Shown here in pieces: positions 6,328 to 16,099 of a stretch of 64,000 nucleotides of DNA. Origin of the DNA: Niastella populi (GTDB lineage Bacteria > Bacteroidota > Bacteroidia > Chitinophagales > Chitinophagaceae); NCBI RefSeq assembly GCF_002078015.1, contig NZ_LWBP01000188.1, positions 62,001 through 126,000 on the forward strand, read 5' to 3'. The number at the start of each line of letters is the position of its first letter. Position 1 is the first letter of the stretch. A program made the translations under genes and the position numbers. The notes under the pieces are model-generated. The model saw only the letters and a program-made list of their open reading frames with translations, searched no databases and was not told where the DNA came from.

Positions 6328-9300
6328 ATGAGATCAGGTTCTTTCTTCAGGCAGCTACTGCTGCCCACTGTATTTGTGGTAAACGCACTTTTTCTCCTGT
6401 TGGGTTCACCTGCAATAACGATGGCCCAAACCAAAATGCCGGTAAAAATTGAAGGGCAGGTGCTCGATGATAAAGGCGTTCCGCTTTCGGGCGTAAACAT
6501 TACCATCAAAGGCGCCAGTTCGGGAGTGGCCACCGACAGGGATGGAAACTTCAGTTTGGAAACAACGGAAAACGCTACCCTGGTATTCTCCTCTATTGGC
6601 TACGTTACGCGCGAGATCGCGGTAAAGAACGCTACAAAAAACCTTTCCATAAAATTGCAGCCAGCCAGTAATACTTTAAACGATGTGGTAGTGGTTGGTT
6701 ATGGCACACAGCGAAAAGTAAATCTTACCGGTTCGGTTGAAAGTATCAATTCGGCCCGCCTCGCCGACAGGCCGGTAACCCAATTATCAGCCGCATTACA
6801 GGGCATCGCTCCCGGTGTTACCGTAACAACCACCACCGGCGCTCCCGGCAGTGATGCCGGCACCATCCGCATTCGCGGTATCGGCACATTGAACAATGCC
6901 AGCGCGCTTGTTTTGATCGACGGCATTGAAGGTAACATGAACGAGCTCGACCCGAACATGATCGAAAGCATTTCGGTGCTGAAAGACGCCGCCTCTTCGG
7001 CCATTTACGGGTCACGTGCCGCCAATGGCGTTTTGCTCGTTACCACAAAAAGAGCGAAAGGGGAAAAGCTTACCATTACCTACAATGGTTATATGGGTAA
7101 ACAACAGGCTACCAATCTCCCCGATAAAGTAGATGCGCTCGACCATATGCGCCTGTTGAACTTAGCTTATAAAAATACCGGTTTAACGCCCGTTTTTACC
7201 GATGCCCAAATTGAAAAGTATAGCCAGGAAATGTTGAACAACCCCGATCTGTATCCCAATACCGACTGGCAAAAGGAAGTGCTTACGGGTTCAGGAATGA
7301 TGCAGAACCATTCGGTAGGCATCAGCGGTTCGTCGGGAAAACTGCGTTTCCTTACTTCTCTCGGCTACCTGAAACAGGATGGTATAATAAAAACATCTTC
7401 CTACGAACGATATACCCTGCGGAACAATGCCGATGTAAAGTTCAGCGACAAGGTGAGCATGAAGATGGACCTGCAGTTGATCAACCGCACCACAACCCAG
7501 CCGGGCCGCGGTCTTGAGAATGTTTTTTCCCAGATGAACCGTATACCCGCCATTCAGTTGGGCCGGCTCACCAATGGCAAATGGGGCGAAGGCTGGAATG
7601 GTAACAACCCCATTGCCATGGTTGAAGACGGCGGGTTCAATAAAGAAAATACACTGAGCCTGCAGGGAAATTTACAGTTGAGCTACCGGCCTGTTGACTG
7701 GTTGACGGCCGAACTGGTAGCCGCTCCGCGTTTTGTAAATGTATATGGCGATAAATTTATAAAAGCCGTTACTACGTATACCGGTGCAGGTTCCATTGCA
7801 TTTACCCAGCCTGCAAAAACTGAAAAGACCAACACCAATGAACGCTCCTGGTATGGTAATTACCGCGCCAGTTTTACGGCCGATAAAGTTTTTGGCGAAC
7901 ACAGCGTAAAATGGTTGCTGGGTGCATCGAAAGAAACTTCTCATTATTCAGATTTCAGCGCTTTCCGCGATAATTACCTGTTCCCCGATTACACCGTGAT
8001 TGAAGCCGGGGATAAAAGTAACCAGCAAACAACAGGCAGTGCAACCGAATGGGCTTTGCAAAGTTTTTTCAGCCGGATCAATTATGACTACAAGGGAAAA
8101 TATTTGTTTGAGGCCAATGGCCGCTACGATGGCACATCCCGTTTTGGCAAGGGCCATAAATGGGGTTTCTTTCCTTCTTTCTCGGCCGGCTGGCGCATCA
8201 GCGAAGAAGCGTTTATGGATAACCTGCGCGGGGTGCTCACCAACCTGAAGTTCCGCGCTTCGTGGGGGCAACTGGGTAACCAGCTCATCGGTAACAACTA
8301 CAATTTCGCATCCAACATATCTTTAGGTTCCTATGCCATAAACAACCGGGTTGTTTCCATCGGTGCATTAACCGATATGAACAATGCGCTGATGACCTGG
8401 GAATCTACCGACATGACCAATGTGGGGGTGGATGTAACGTTGTTCAATAACCTGTCCATCACAGCCGACTGGTACCGGAAGATCACGAACGACATCCTGC
8501 TGATTTTAGATATTCCTTTGTACATCGGTTTGAACGCACCTTATCAGAACGCAGGTAAAGTAAGTAATGTTGGCTGGGAGTTAGGCATCAATTACAATGG
8601 CCATGCCGGAAAAGATTTCACCTACGGCATCAACTTCAATATTTCCGATGTAAAGAATAAAGTGCTCGATCTGAAAGGCATCAGCACCACGGGGCTCAGG
8701 CAGAACCGCGAAGGCTATTCCATCGGTTCTATCTATGCGCTGGAAGCCGATGGGTATTTTCAATCGCAGGACGAAATTAATGACCACCCTGCACAGGTTG
8801 GCGTGCTGGCGCCCGGCGATATCAGGTATGTAAACCAGAATAAAGACAATATCATCAACAACGAAGATTATAAAATAATCGGTGGAACCATTCCGCGTTA
8901 CACCTATGGCCTTAACCTGAATGCAGCCTACAAAGGGTTTAGCTTTAATGCCTTTTTGCAGGGCGTAGGCAAGGCCAATGGATATTTATACTCCTATGCC
9001 ATTCAGCCATTTTATAGCGGTGGCACAGCGCATGAACAACATAAGGATTACTGGACCGCAGAAAATCCCAACGCACTATTTCCCCGCCTTACCTATAACG
9101 ACGGCGGCAACAACTACCTGCCTTCCAGCTTCTGGATGAAGAACGCGGCTTATCTGCGCCTGAAGAATATTCAACTGGGTTACACCTTGCCTATCTCACT
9201 TATCAGCAAATGGGGAATGAACGCCGTGAAAGTATATGTAGGCGGACAAAACCTGCTTACCCGCGATAAATTCTGGAAAGGATACGATGTAGAAACGCCG

Positions 9301-9366
9301 GTAGGTACAGGTAATGCCTACCCGCAGGTAAAAGTGTATACCGTTGGCCTGGATATCAAATTCTAA
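6328..9366 (+). CDS. susC-like: SusC/RagA-family TonB-linked outer-membrane transporter
   Basis: A 1012-aa outer-membrane importer. The signal peptide ends near ITMAQ (residue 35). A carboxypeptidase-regulatory-like domain follows (EGQVLDDKGVPLSGVNITIKG split over about 42-62, to about 110). The plug begins at LNDVVVVGYGTQRK (about 119) and the 22-strand barrel runs to the terminal aromatic IKF. Known role: with the SusD lipoprotein it binds and imports oligomeric nutrients using TonB energy. It is separated by 19 bp from the SusD gene. It heads a cluster with phosphoesterase, symporter, oxidoreductase and EEP genes. The cluster has no sigma/anti-sigma pair or hybrid two-component regulator. 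Substrate unknown. Confidence 0.95.
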   Translation: MRSGSFFRQLLLPTVFVVNALFLLLGSPAITMAQTKMPVKIEGQVLDDKGVPLSGVNITIKGASSGVATDRDGNFSLETTENATLVFSSIGYVTREIAVKNATKNLSIKLQPASNTLNDVVVVGYGTQRKVNLTGSVESINSARLADRPVTQLSAALQGIAPGVTVTTTTGAPGSDAGTIRIRGIGTLNNASALVLIDGIEGNMNELDPNMIESISVLKDAASSAIYGSRAANGVLLVTTKRAKGEKLTITYNGYMGKQQATNLPDKVDALDHMRLLNLAYKNTGLTPVFTDAQIEKYSQEMLNNPDLYPNTDWQKEVLTGSGMMQNHSVGISGSSGKLRFLTSLGYLKQDGIIKTSSYERYTLRNNADVKFSDKVSMKMDLQLINRTTTQPGRGLENVFSQMNRIPAIQLGRLTNGKWGEGWNGNNPIAMVEDGGFNKENTLSLQGNLQLSYRPVDWLTAELVAAPRFVNVYGDKFIKAVTTYTGAGSIAFTQPAKTEKTNTNERSWYGNYRASFTADKVFGEHSVKWLLGASKETSHYSDFSAFRDNYLFPDYTVIEAGDKSNQQTTGSATEWALQSFFSRINYDYKGKYLFEANGRYDGTSRFGKGHKWGFFPSFSAGWRISEEAFMDNLRGVLTNLKFRASWGQLGNQLIGNNYNFASNISLGSYAINNRVVSIGALTDMNNALMTWESTDMTNVGVDVTLFNNLSITADWYRKITNDILLILDIPLYIGLNAPYQNAGKVSNVGWELGINYNGHAGKDFTYGINFNISDVKNKVLDLKGISTTGLRQNREGYSIGSIYALEADGYFQSQDEINDHPAQVGVLAPGDIRYVNQNKDNIINNEDYKIIGGTIPRYTYGLNLNAAYKGFSFNAFLQGVGKANGYLYSYAIQPFYSGGTAHEQHKDYWTAENPNALFPRLTYNDGGNNYLPSSFWMKNAAYLRLKNIQLGYTLPISLISKWGMNAVKVYVGGQNLLTRDKFWKGYDVETPVGTGNAYPQVKVYTVGLDIKF

Positions 9367-9385
9367 ACATCCTTATTTACAAATT

Positions 9386-11050
9386 ATGAAACGTACTACA
9401 ACTATTATATTGTTTGCCGGCATAGCCGCAGGAATTACGGCCTGTAACAAATCGATCGATAAGCTGCCGCTCGATAGTCCGTCTTCTGAATCATTTTACA
9501 AAACAGCAGCGGAAGTCGATATGGGCATACTGGGTTGTTATAAATCGCTGAACTGGGAATTGAAATCGAACCGGCCCTGGCCCGTTATGCTCGATAATGC
9601 TACCGATGTAAGCTGGAACCGGAGCGCGCATGCGGTGCAGGAACTGGGCAACGGTACCGCTACCAGTGCCAATAGCTCCTCGGAAATTGCCTGGACGCAG
9701 TGTTATAAATCAATTGGCCGTGCCAACTTTTTACTGGAGAATATCCACCGCTCAAAAGAGCTGATCAGCGACGCTTACTATAAGCAGGTGATCGCCGAAG
9801 CCCGCTGGATAAGAGCGTTCAATTACATGTTGCTTGCCGAATTATTTGGTAACGTACCGCTGGTAACAAAAGTGTTAACGCTCGAAGACCCTATTCTGTC
9901 GAGAACGGCAAAAGCGGAAGTAGTAAGTTTTATCTTAAAGGAACTCGATGAGGCTACGCCCGACCTGCCGGCATCGAATGTTGGCATAACAGGCAGGGCT
10001 ACCAGGGTAGCAGCCCATGCATTAAAGGCAAGGGTGGCCCTGTATAATGCACAATGGCAAACGGCGGCCGATGCGGCCAATGCGGCAAGAGCCATTGGTA
10101 AATACGGGTTGTATGATAATTATGGCAACCTGTTCAATTATACCGGTGAAACCAGCAAAGAACAGATCTTCTCCCTGCAGTTCATGAAAGGCATTATCGT
10201 ACATTCGAACAGTAATTTCCTTTCATCACGTTTGGCAGGCGGTGTGGCAAATGAAGTGCCTACCCAGCAAATGATCGATTCATACGAGTGCACCGATGGT
10301 CTTACCATCGATAAATCGCCGCTGTACGATCCATCAAAACCTTTTGAGAACCGCGATCCCCGGCTGGCTATGAGCATCGCGCTGCCGGGCAGTATATATT
10401 ACGGCTTTCAGTTTGAAACGCACCCCGACAGTACAAAGGTGTGGAACTACAACGTAACGCCCGCAGCCCGGGTGCCCAATACCGACGCTACCAATGTATA
10501 CGCCACTTTCACCGGTTATATGTGGCGTAAATGGACCGATATAAAAGACAGGACCGACGACGAGAACTGTGAAGGCGATATTGTGCTCTTTCGTTATGCA
10601 GAACTGCTGCTGACCTATGCGGAAGCAAAAATTGAAAACAACCAGATCGATGAATCGGTTTATAAAGCATTGGATTCGGTTCGTGTAAGAGCGGGCATGC
10701 CGGTAGTACCGCGTGGACAAACACAGGCTTATTTGCGCTCGCTGGTACGCCGCGAACGTAAAATAGAACTGGCCAATGAAGGCCTGCGGCTGTTCGATAT
10801 CCGCCGCTGGAAAATTGCAGAAAAAGTAATGAAAGGCACCAGATATGGCCGCAGCAGAACAACCTGGCTTACCGCAGCGCCAACACTCGATGAAAACAGT
10901 ACGCCCGATTACAGCAACGTATCAAATGCAGGTGTTATGCGGGTCATAGAGAATATGGTGTTCAACCCGGATCGCGATTATCTGTGGCCCATTCCTACTT
11001 CCGAAATTCTGACCACGAAAGGATTAATAACACAAAACGATAACTGGTAG
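9386..11050 (+). CDS. susD-like: SusD/RagB-family nutrient-binding lipoprotein
   Basis: A 554-aa surface lipoprotein. I start it at ATG 9386 because MKRTTTIILFAGIAAGITAC gives a proper lipobox (Cys20); a longer reading overlaps the SusC gene and spoils the signal peptide. The N-terminal SusD-like segment has the conserved LPLDSPSSESFYKTAAEVD, the centre has TPR-type helices (ARWIRAFNYMLLAELFG), and the C-terminal RagB/SusD part ends with the typical RDYLWPIPTSEIL. Partner of the SusC transporter just upstream: it caps the barrel and captures ligand at the cell surface. Confidence 0.95.
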   Translation: MKRTTTIILFAGIAAGITACNKSIDKLPLDSPSSESFYKTAAEVDMGILGCYKSLNWELKSNRPWPVMLDNATDVSWNRSAHAVQELGNGTATSANSSSEIAWTQCYKSIGRANFLLENIHRSKELISDAYYKQVIAEARWIRAFNYMLLAELFGNVPLVTKVLTLEDPILSRTAKAEVVSFILKELDEATPDLPASNVGITGRATRVAAHALKARVALYNAQWQTAADAANAARAIGKYGLYDNYGNLFNYTGETSKEQIFSLQFMKGIIVHSNSNFLSSRLAGGVANEVPTQQMIDSYECTDGLTIDKSPLYDPSKPFENRDPRLAMSIALPGSIYYGFQFETHPDSTKVWNYNVTPAARVPNTDATNVYATFTGYMWRKWTDIKDRTDDENCEGDIVLFRYAELLLTYAEAKIENNQIDESVYKALDSVRVRAGMPVVPRGQTQAYLRSLVRRERKIELANEGLRLFDIRRWKIAEKVMKGTRYGRSRTTWLTAAPTLDENSTPDYSNVSNAGVMRVIENMVFNPDRDYLWPIPTSEILTTKGLITQNDNW

Positions 11051-11108
11051 GAAGGGGAAAATATGATAATGTGATAATGAATACAAAGTGTATAAGTTAA
11101 TTGGTTTT

Positions 11109-12188
11109 ATGATGAAACAGTTTGCCCTTTGTTTGCTGATGCTGCTGGCTGTTGCTACAGGGTTTGCTCAGCAAACAGACAGTACGCAGCCCGCTCTCAG
11201 TGATCCCAATGCGTGGTCGGTAATTGTGTTGCCCGATCCGCAGAATTATGTAAAGTACAAACGCAATCATCCCCTGCTCGATATTATGATGAACTGGATC
11301 GATGAGAACAGAGAGCGGCTTCATATAAAAATGGTATTGTGCACCGGCGACCTGGTTGAGCACAATGATATCACGAACCCCGATGGAAAAAAAATGGACC
11401 AAACCGGTTTGCAGCAATGGGAAACCATTGCTGCTGCCTTTGGTAAGATCGATGGCCGCATACCGTATATAGCGGCGGCAGGCAACCATGATTACAATAT
11501 TTTCAGCTATACCCACGCGCCCAAACACACTAACTACCCCCAATTTTTTACGCCTGAAAAGAATACGCTTAACAAAAAAATGCTCAGGGAGTATACAAAC
11601 AATCCCGATAATACGCCCAGTCTCGAAAACTCCTGTCTTGAATTTACCTCACCGCAAGGCAAACCGTTCCTGTTTATGACCGTTGAATTTGCCCCGCGAG
11701 ATACCATTTTGCAATGGGCAAAAAAAGTAGTGACCCAGCCCAAATATAAAAACCATACAGTGGTATTGCTTACCCATGCCTATCTCAATTATAAGAACGA
11801 ACAAATGAAAACGGCGAAGTACGATCTGGAAGATGCGAATTATGGGGCGGCCATTTGGGAGAAGCTGGTAAAACCGGCCGGTAACATTCAACTGGTGGTA
11901 TCGGGTCATATCGGGGAGAAAGACAATGCGCGCAAACACGTGGGATTCAGAACCGATAAGAACGATGCCGGCAGGAACGTACAGCAAATGACCTTCAATG
12001 CGCAGGCTATGGGCGGCGGTCATTATGGCAATGGCGGCGATGGCTGGCTGCGGATAATGGAATTTATGCCCGATGGAAAAACGGTACATGTAAAAACATT
12101 TTCACCCTTTTTTGCCATGTCGCCCGGTACAAAACACCTGGCCCGGCGCAGGGAATCGTTTGATGAGTTTTCTTTTGAACTGAATTGA
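11109..12188 (+). CDS. Exported calcineurin-like metallophosphoesterase
   Basis: A 359-aa exported phosphoesterase. The start at ATG 11109 (MMKQFALCLLMLLAVATGFAQ) gives a clean signal peptide. Metal-binding blocks appear in order: LPDPQNY (first Asp; Gln replaces the usual His of DxH), CTGDLVEHN, AAGNHDYN, LTHAYLNY and VSGHIGEKD. The set matches the binuclear-metal calcineurin fold. It acts in the periplasm or at the surface on phosphomonoesters or diesters. It follows the SusD gene by 58 bp and precedes the MFS gene by 19 bp, so it probably processes what the SusCD pair imports. Confidence 0.88.
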   Translation: MMKQFALCLLMLLAVATGFAQQTDSTQPALSDPNAWSVIVLPDPQNYVKYKRNHPLLDIMMNWIDENRERLHIKMVLCTGDLVEHNDITNPDGKKMDQTGLQQWETIAAAFGKIDGRIPYIAAAGNHDYNIFSYTHAPKHTNYPQFFTPEKNTLNKKMLREYTNNPDNTPSLENSCLEFTSPQGKPFLFMTVEFAPRDTILQWAKKVVTQPKYKNHTVVLLTHAYLNYKNEQMKTAKYDLEDANYGAAIWEKLVKPAGNIQLVVSGHIGEKDNARKHVGFRTDKNDAGRNVQQMTFNAQAMGGGHYGNGGDGWLRIMEFMPDGKTVHVKTFSPFFAMSPGTKHLARRRESFDEFSFELN

Positions 12189-12207
12189 TTGCTATAAAAA
12201 GAACTTA

Positions 12208-13473
12208 ATGCCTGCCACAGAACAAAAAAAGAATTGGTTTGAAGATAATCGCCGCTGGTTCATAGTGGGGATCATTTTTGTAACGATCGTGTTTAATTAT
12301 GTCGACCGGCAAATGGTGTCGATATTGAAGCCATTGCTGAAAAAAGAGTTTACACTTGATGACAGCGGTTATGCGGTTATCGTAAACATCTTCACCATTT
12401 GTTATGCCATTATGTACCCGGTATCGGGTTGGCTGGTTGATAAATTCGGCGCCGGTAAAGTCATGTTGTATAGCATCATACTCTGGTCGGTGGCCTGTAT
12501 CGGTGGTGGTATCAGCAGAACGGTAGTGCAGTTTGGCTTTTTTCGCGGTATGCTCGGCATGGCCGAGCCGGCCAATTTTCCTGCACAGTTAAAAACCGTT
12601 ACCGTATGGTTTTCGGGTCGGCTGCGGGCAACCGCCAACAGTCTTTGTGTGGCGGGCAGTTCCATTGGCGCCATCATAGCCCCGCCATTGATCGCCTGGC
12701 TAACGATTGCGTTCAGCTGGAAAACGGCGTTCATCATTTGCGGAAGCGTAGGGATAGTGATAGCCCTGCTGTGGAAAATGATCTATCGCAAACCCCCGGT
12801 TGAAGTAACAAAAGAAGTGATGCAGGCGGAAGGCCGCGATGCAGGAGAGCAGTTTACCTGGCGTCAGTTATGGACAACCCAAAGTTTGTGGGGGGTGCTG
12901 CTGATCCGTTTTGTAAGCGATCCCGTTTGGTATTTCTGTTTGTTCTGGCTGCCGGGTTACTTGCAGGAAGGCTCGGGGCTTACCCTGGCGCAGATCGGTT
13001 TGTTTGGCTGGATCCCGTTCTTGATTGCCGATGCAGGCAGTATTGCCACCAGCGCCTGGAGCGATAAAATGGTGCGGGCCGGAAAGCAGCCTTTGCGCGC
13101 CCGCAAGATTATGTTAACGGCCACTGTGGCCATAGCGCCATTGTGTGCATTCATCAATTATTTACCAGGTGCGGTGAGCACCCTGGTTGTATTCAGCCTC
13201 ATTGCCGTGATGGCCCTGAGCTGGCTGGTATCGCTGAGCGTGGTGGTGGCGGAAGCATTTCCTGTGCATAATGTGGCAAGCGTGCTGGGCATAGCCGGCG
13301 GTTTTGGCGCATTCGGCGCGGTGTTGTTCAATTATTATGTAGGCCAGATGATAGGTAAACTTGGCGCAGGAAATATTTTCATGATCATGGCTATCCTGCA
13401 CCCGGTGGCAGCGATGCTTTTATGGTTCATGGTGAAACGGGAGAAGGTGAAGAATGTGAAACGTGAAACGTGA
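12208..13473 (+). CDS. MFS transporter, anion:cation symporter (hexuronate/ExuT-like) family
   Basis: A 421-aa inner-membrane permease with twelve predicted helices. The first helix region FIVGIIFVTIVFNYVDRQMV carries the NYxDR signature of the ACS family (hexuronate, glucarate, phosphate and sialate symporters). WLVDKFGAGKVM is the A-like loop motif, and GMAEPANFPAQLKTV is typical of ExuT relatives. It probably imports the product released in the periplasm by the neighbouring enzymes. The last codons (KNVKRET) are encoded inside an intergenic repeat of GTGAAACG units, so the natural C-terminus may have been changed by the repeat. Confidence 0.88.
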   Translation: MPATEQKKNWFEDNRRWFIVGIIFVTIVFNYVDRQMVSILKPLLKKEFTLDDSGYAVIVNIFTICYAIMYPVSGWLVDKFGAGKVMLYSIILWSVACIGGGISRTVVQFGFFRGMLGMAEPANFPAQLKTVTVWFSGRLRATANSLCVAGSSIGAIIAPPLIAWLTIAFSWKTAFIICGSVGIVIALLWKMIYRKPPVEVTKEVMQAEGRDAGEQFTWRQLWTTQSLWGVLLIRFVSDPVWYFCLFWLPGYLQEGSGLTLAQIGLFGWIPFLIADAGSIATSAWSDKMVRAGKQPLRARKIMLTATVAIAPLCAFINYLPGAVSTLVVFSLIAVMALSWLVSLSVVVAEAFPVHNVASVLGIAGGFGAFGAVLFNYYVGQMIGKLGAGNIFMIMAILHPVAAMLLWFMVKREKVKNVKRET

Positions 13474-13560
13474 AACGGCAAGCCTCTGCGCGGCCTTCTT
13501 CGGCAATCGGCAATAATTTCCGGCGGTGCAAGGTCGTAAATGAAATCTGAATAATCGCGA
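13455..13560. repeat. Dispersed GTGAAACG-rich intergenic repeat, copy A
   Basis: Three GTGAAACG-type units run into CGGCAAGCCTCTGCGCGGCC, then CAATAATTTCCGGCGG, then a part near GGTCGTAAATGAAATCTG. A second copy with the same order of blocks lies at 32271-32452. The left end overlaps the stop codon of the MFS gene. No coding capacity is seen between it and 13608. Confidence 0.7.
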
Positions 13561-13607
13561 CGCCATTCACGGCCCAAGCACAGTTAAAAACACAAACTAA
13601 ATATTAT

Positions 13608-15005
13608 ATGAAAAATAACTTAGGTGCCATCAAAGAACCGGCAAGAGAAATTCCAATACGAACACAGGTAGATGTACTGGTAGTAGGTGGCGGCCCGTCT
13701 GGTATTACAGCAGCTATGGCTGCAGCGGAAGACGGACTGCGGGTACTGTTGATCGAAAGCCGCAGTTTTGTAGGCGGCAACATGACCATTGGGTTACCCA
13801 TTCTCGGATTCCTGGGTCAGAAAGGCAACCAGATCATAAAGGGCCTGCCGCAAAAATTAATTGACCGCCTCGCAGCGCGCCAGGCTGCCAGCGAACATCG
13901 CCCCTGTCCATTACACATGAGCCTTACACTGGTAGAACCGGAAAGCGTAAAAACAGTAGCGCTTGAAATGTTGCGTGAAAGCAATGTAGATGTATTGTTC
14001 TATACCTTTTGCGCCGGCGTGGTAATGGAGGGTGATGAACTGAAAGGCGTTATTGTAGAAAGCAAGGCCGGGCGGGAAGCCATTACGGCGAAAGTAATTA
14101 TCGATTGCAGCGGGGATGCCGATGTGGCTTACCGCAGCGGTGTTCCATGTGAATATGGAAATGATCATGGCGGCGTACAGCCACCCACGCTTATGTTTTG
14201 CCTTGGCGGTGTAGATACGGAGAAATTAAGGTTAAGTGTGGCAAAAGAGCCTAGAACATACCTCACAGATTTTATTCCGGCAGAATATTTCGGACAAAAC
14301 AACCAGTTTGTACTGGTAGGTATGCGTAACCTAGTGCAAAAGGCACAGGCCGACGGACTAACCCTTACAACCGAACGCACCATCCTGATCACCGGTTTGC
14401 GCAAAGGCGAAGTATGGGTGAACATGACCCGGGTGAACGGCGTAAACGGAACAGATCCTGAAAGTTTGACCCACGGTGAAATAGAAGGCCGCAAACAGAT
14501 CTACGATATTCAGCGCTACCTTATAGCATACGTGCCCGGTTTTGAGAACGCCTATTTTTTGAAAACGGCGCCTTTTCTTGGCATTCGTGAAACAAGGCGC
14601 ATAAATGGTTTGTACACCATGACGCGCGAAGATATTATGGGCTGCCGTCATTTCGACGATGCCATTGCTGTGGCCAGTTATCCGCTCGATATTCATCACC
14701 CGCAGGGCGGTGGTTGTACGCTTGAGTGGTGTGGCGATTGTTATGATATTCCCTATCGTTCCCTGGTTCCGCAAAAAATAAAGAACCTGCTGGTGGCCGG
14801 GCGTTGTATCTCTGCAACACATGAGGCGATGTCGGCCATTAGGGTAATGGCGCCCTGTATGGCAATGGGTGAAGCTGCCGGCCGCGCTGCAAAACAGGCG
14901 GTGAGAAGAAATGTGCAGCCCGCCGATGTAGATGTGCAGCAACTGCAACAGGAATTGATAGGTAAAGGCGCTTACTTAAGGTTGAATAAGGAAGCGGCGG
15001 TTTAA
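13608..15005 (+). CDS. FAD-dependent oxidoreductase (FAD_oxidored family)
   Basis: A 465-aa flavoprotein. The N-terminal Rossmann motif VLVVGGGPSGITAAMAAAE (about residues 22-40) binds the ADP part of FAD. The usual ESRSFVGGNMT follows, and the C-terminus has LLVAGRCISATHEAMSAIR, which closes the FAD site. No signal peptide, so it is cytoplasmic. Relatives are common in polysaccharide or polyol utilisation loci, where they oxidise sugar or polyol hydroxyls; the substrate here is unknown. It is 21 bp upstream of the EEP phosphatase gene, in the same strand and cluster as SusCD. Confidence 0.87.
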   Translation: MKNNLGAIKEPAREIPIRTQVDVLVVGGGPSGITAAMAAAEDGLRVLLIESRSFVGGNMTIGLPILGFLGQKGNQIIKGLPQKLIDRLAARQAASEHRPCPLHMSLTLVEPESVKTVALEMLRESNVDVLFYTFCAGVVMEGDELKGVIVESKAGREAITAKVIIDCSGDADVAYRSGVPCEYGNDHGGVQPPTLMFCLGGVDTEKLRLSVAKEPRTYLTDFIPAEYFGQNNQFVLVGMRNLVQKAQADGLTLTTERTILITGLRKGEVWVNMTRVNGVNGTDPESLTHGEIEGRKQIYDIQRYLIAYVPGFENAYFLKTAPFLGIRETRRINGLYTMTREDIMGCRHFDDAIAVASYPLDIHHPQGGGCTLEWCGDCYDIPYRSLVPQKIKNLLVAGRCISATHEAMSAIRVMAPCMAMGEAAGRAAKQAVRRNVQPADVDVQQLQQELIGKGAYLRLNKEAAV

Positions 15006-15026
15006 AAAGAGTTATAAAAAATTATT

Positions 15027-15971
15027 ATGAAAAACAAGAGCCCTGAGAATGTGGCTTCCCGCAGGCGATTGCTAAAGGGGTTGGGCGCGGTTGCTTTAAC
15101 TCCTTTCCTTCCTGCGGCCGGCATGGTTGCCGCAGACGAGGAGTTTATAAAAGGTAACGGCAGCCATAAAGTACTTACCTGTAATATACGTGTAGCCCTA
15201 CCCGAAGATGATGCCAAAGGCTTTGGCTGGCACACGCGCCGCGAAGTATGCGTACAACTGATCAAAGATCAGCACCCCGATATCATCGGCCTGCAGGAAG
15301 TGTTGAAAGAGCAGTCGGTTTACCTGCAACGGCAAATGCCTAAACACAGTTTGTTCGGGTTCGACGGGCCTGAAATGGATGCCAACCCAACAGGGTACCA
15401 TGGCATTGCCAAAAACCCGATCATGTGGTTAACTCAACGCTATGAGTTACTGGCCGGCGGAACCTACTGGCTTTCCGAAACGCCCCTGGTGGCCGGCAGT
15501 ATGTCGTGGAATACGGCAAGGGCGCGCCATGTGAACTGGGTACGGTTGCGCGAAATAAAAACAGGAAAGGAGTTCAGGGTGGTGAACCTGCACCTCGATC
15601 ATAAATCGCATGAAGCCAAAGTGCAGCAGGCAAAACTGATGGCTGTTGAAAGCAGTCAGTACCAGCCGGCATTTCCGCAGATCCTCACCGGCGATTTCAA
15701 CTCGAGGGCATCAGGCGATGTAATTGAAAGCGTAAAGGCCGCCGGTTTTACCGATAGTTATGCCGTTTTGCATGGCGAAGCTGACCCCGGCGTTACAGCG
15801 CATGGGTTTGAACCGGTTGATAGTGCGAAACTCACCGGTAAAGGAAAAATTGATTTTATCTTTTGTAAAGGCAATTGCAAACCGCTGGCGGCTGGTATAA
15901 TAAAAGACAAGCCCAAAGGTATTTTCCCCAGCGATCACTTTTTTGTGTCGGCACAAATAATGTTGTTGTAA
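15027..15971 (+). CDS. Exported endonuclease/exonuclease/phosphatase (EEP) family protein, Tat-type signal
   Basis: A 314-aa hydrolase. The N-terminus has a twin-arginine-type signal, ASRRRLLKGLGAVALTPFLP, suggesting export in folded form. EEP landmarks follow: VLTCNIRVALPEDD (metal-side Asn), IIGLQEVLKEQ (metal-binding Glu), VNLHLDHKS (His), LTGDFNSR (Asp/Asn) and FPSDHFFV (catalytic His). The fold is shared by sphingomyelinases, inositol-polyphosphate phosphatases and nucleases; the best-known Bacteroidetes relatives are secreted phosphodiesterases. With the calcineurin-like enzyme upstream it points to a phosphorylated substrate for the cluster. Confidence 0.87.
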   Translation: MKNKSPENVASRRRLLKGLGAVALTPFLPAAGMVAADEEFIKGNGSHKVLTCNIRVALPEDDAKGFGWHTRREVCVQLIKDQHPDIIGLQEVLKEQSVYLQRQMPKHSLFGFDGPEMDANPTGYHGIAKNPIMWLTQRYELLAGGTYWLSETPLVAGSMSWNTARARHVNWVRLREIKTGKEFRVVNLHLDHKSHEAKVQQAKLMAVESSQYQPAFPQILTGDFNSRASGDVIESVKAAGFTDSYAVLHGEADPGVTAHGFEPVDSAKLTGKGKIDFIFCKGNCKPLAAGIIKDKPKGIFPSDHFFVSAQIMLL

Positions 15972-16099
15972 AATGTAGAAAGACTGGTCGTCTTCAGGGG
16001 GTAGCCCGTCTTATCCTGGTCGAAGACTGAGCGGCAATGGGTTGCGCAACATTTCGCGCTTTGCTTACCCCGTGGCACAATTTTATAATAAGGGTAAGT

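Noticed and set aside
14358-14948. A 196-residue minus-strand frame
   Set aside because: Antisense to the FAD oxidoreductase gene, which has clear motifs throughout.
16037-16099. A longer start for the Omp85/kinase-like gene
   Set aside because: The added 21 residues precede and spoil a clear signal peptide beginning at ATG 16100.
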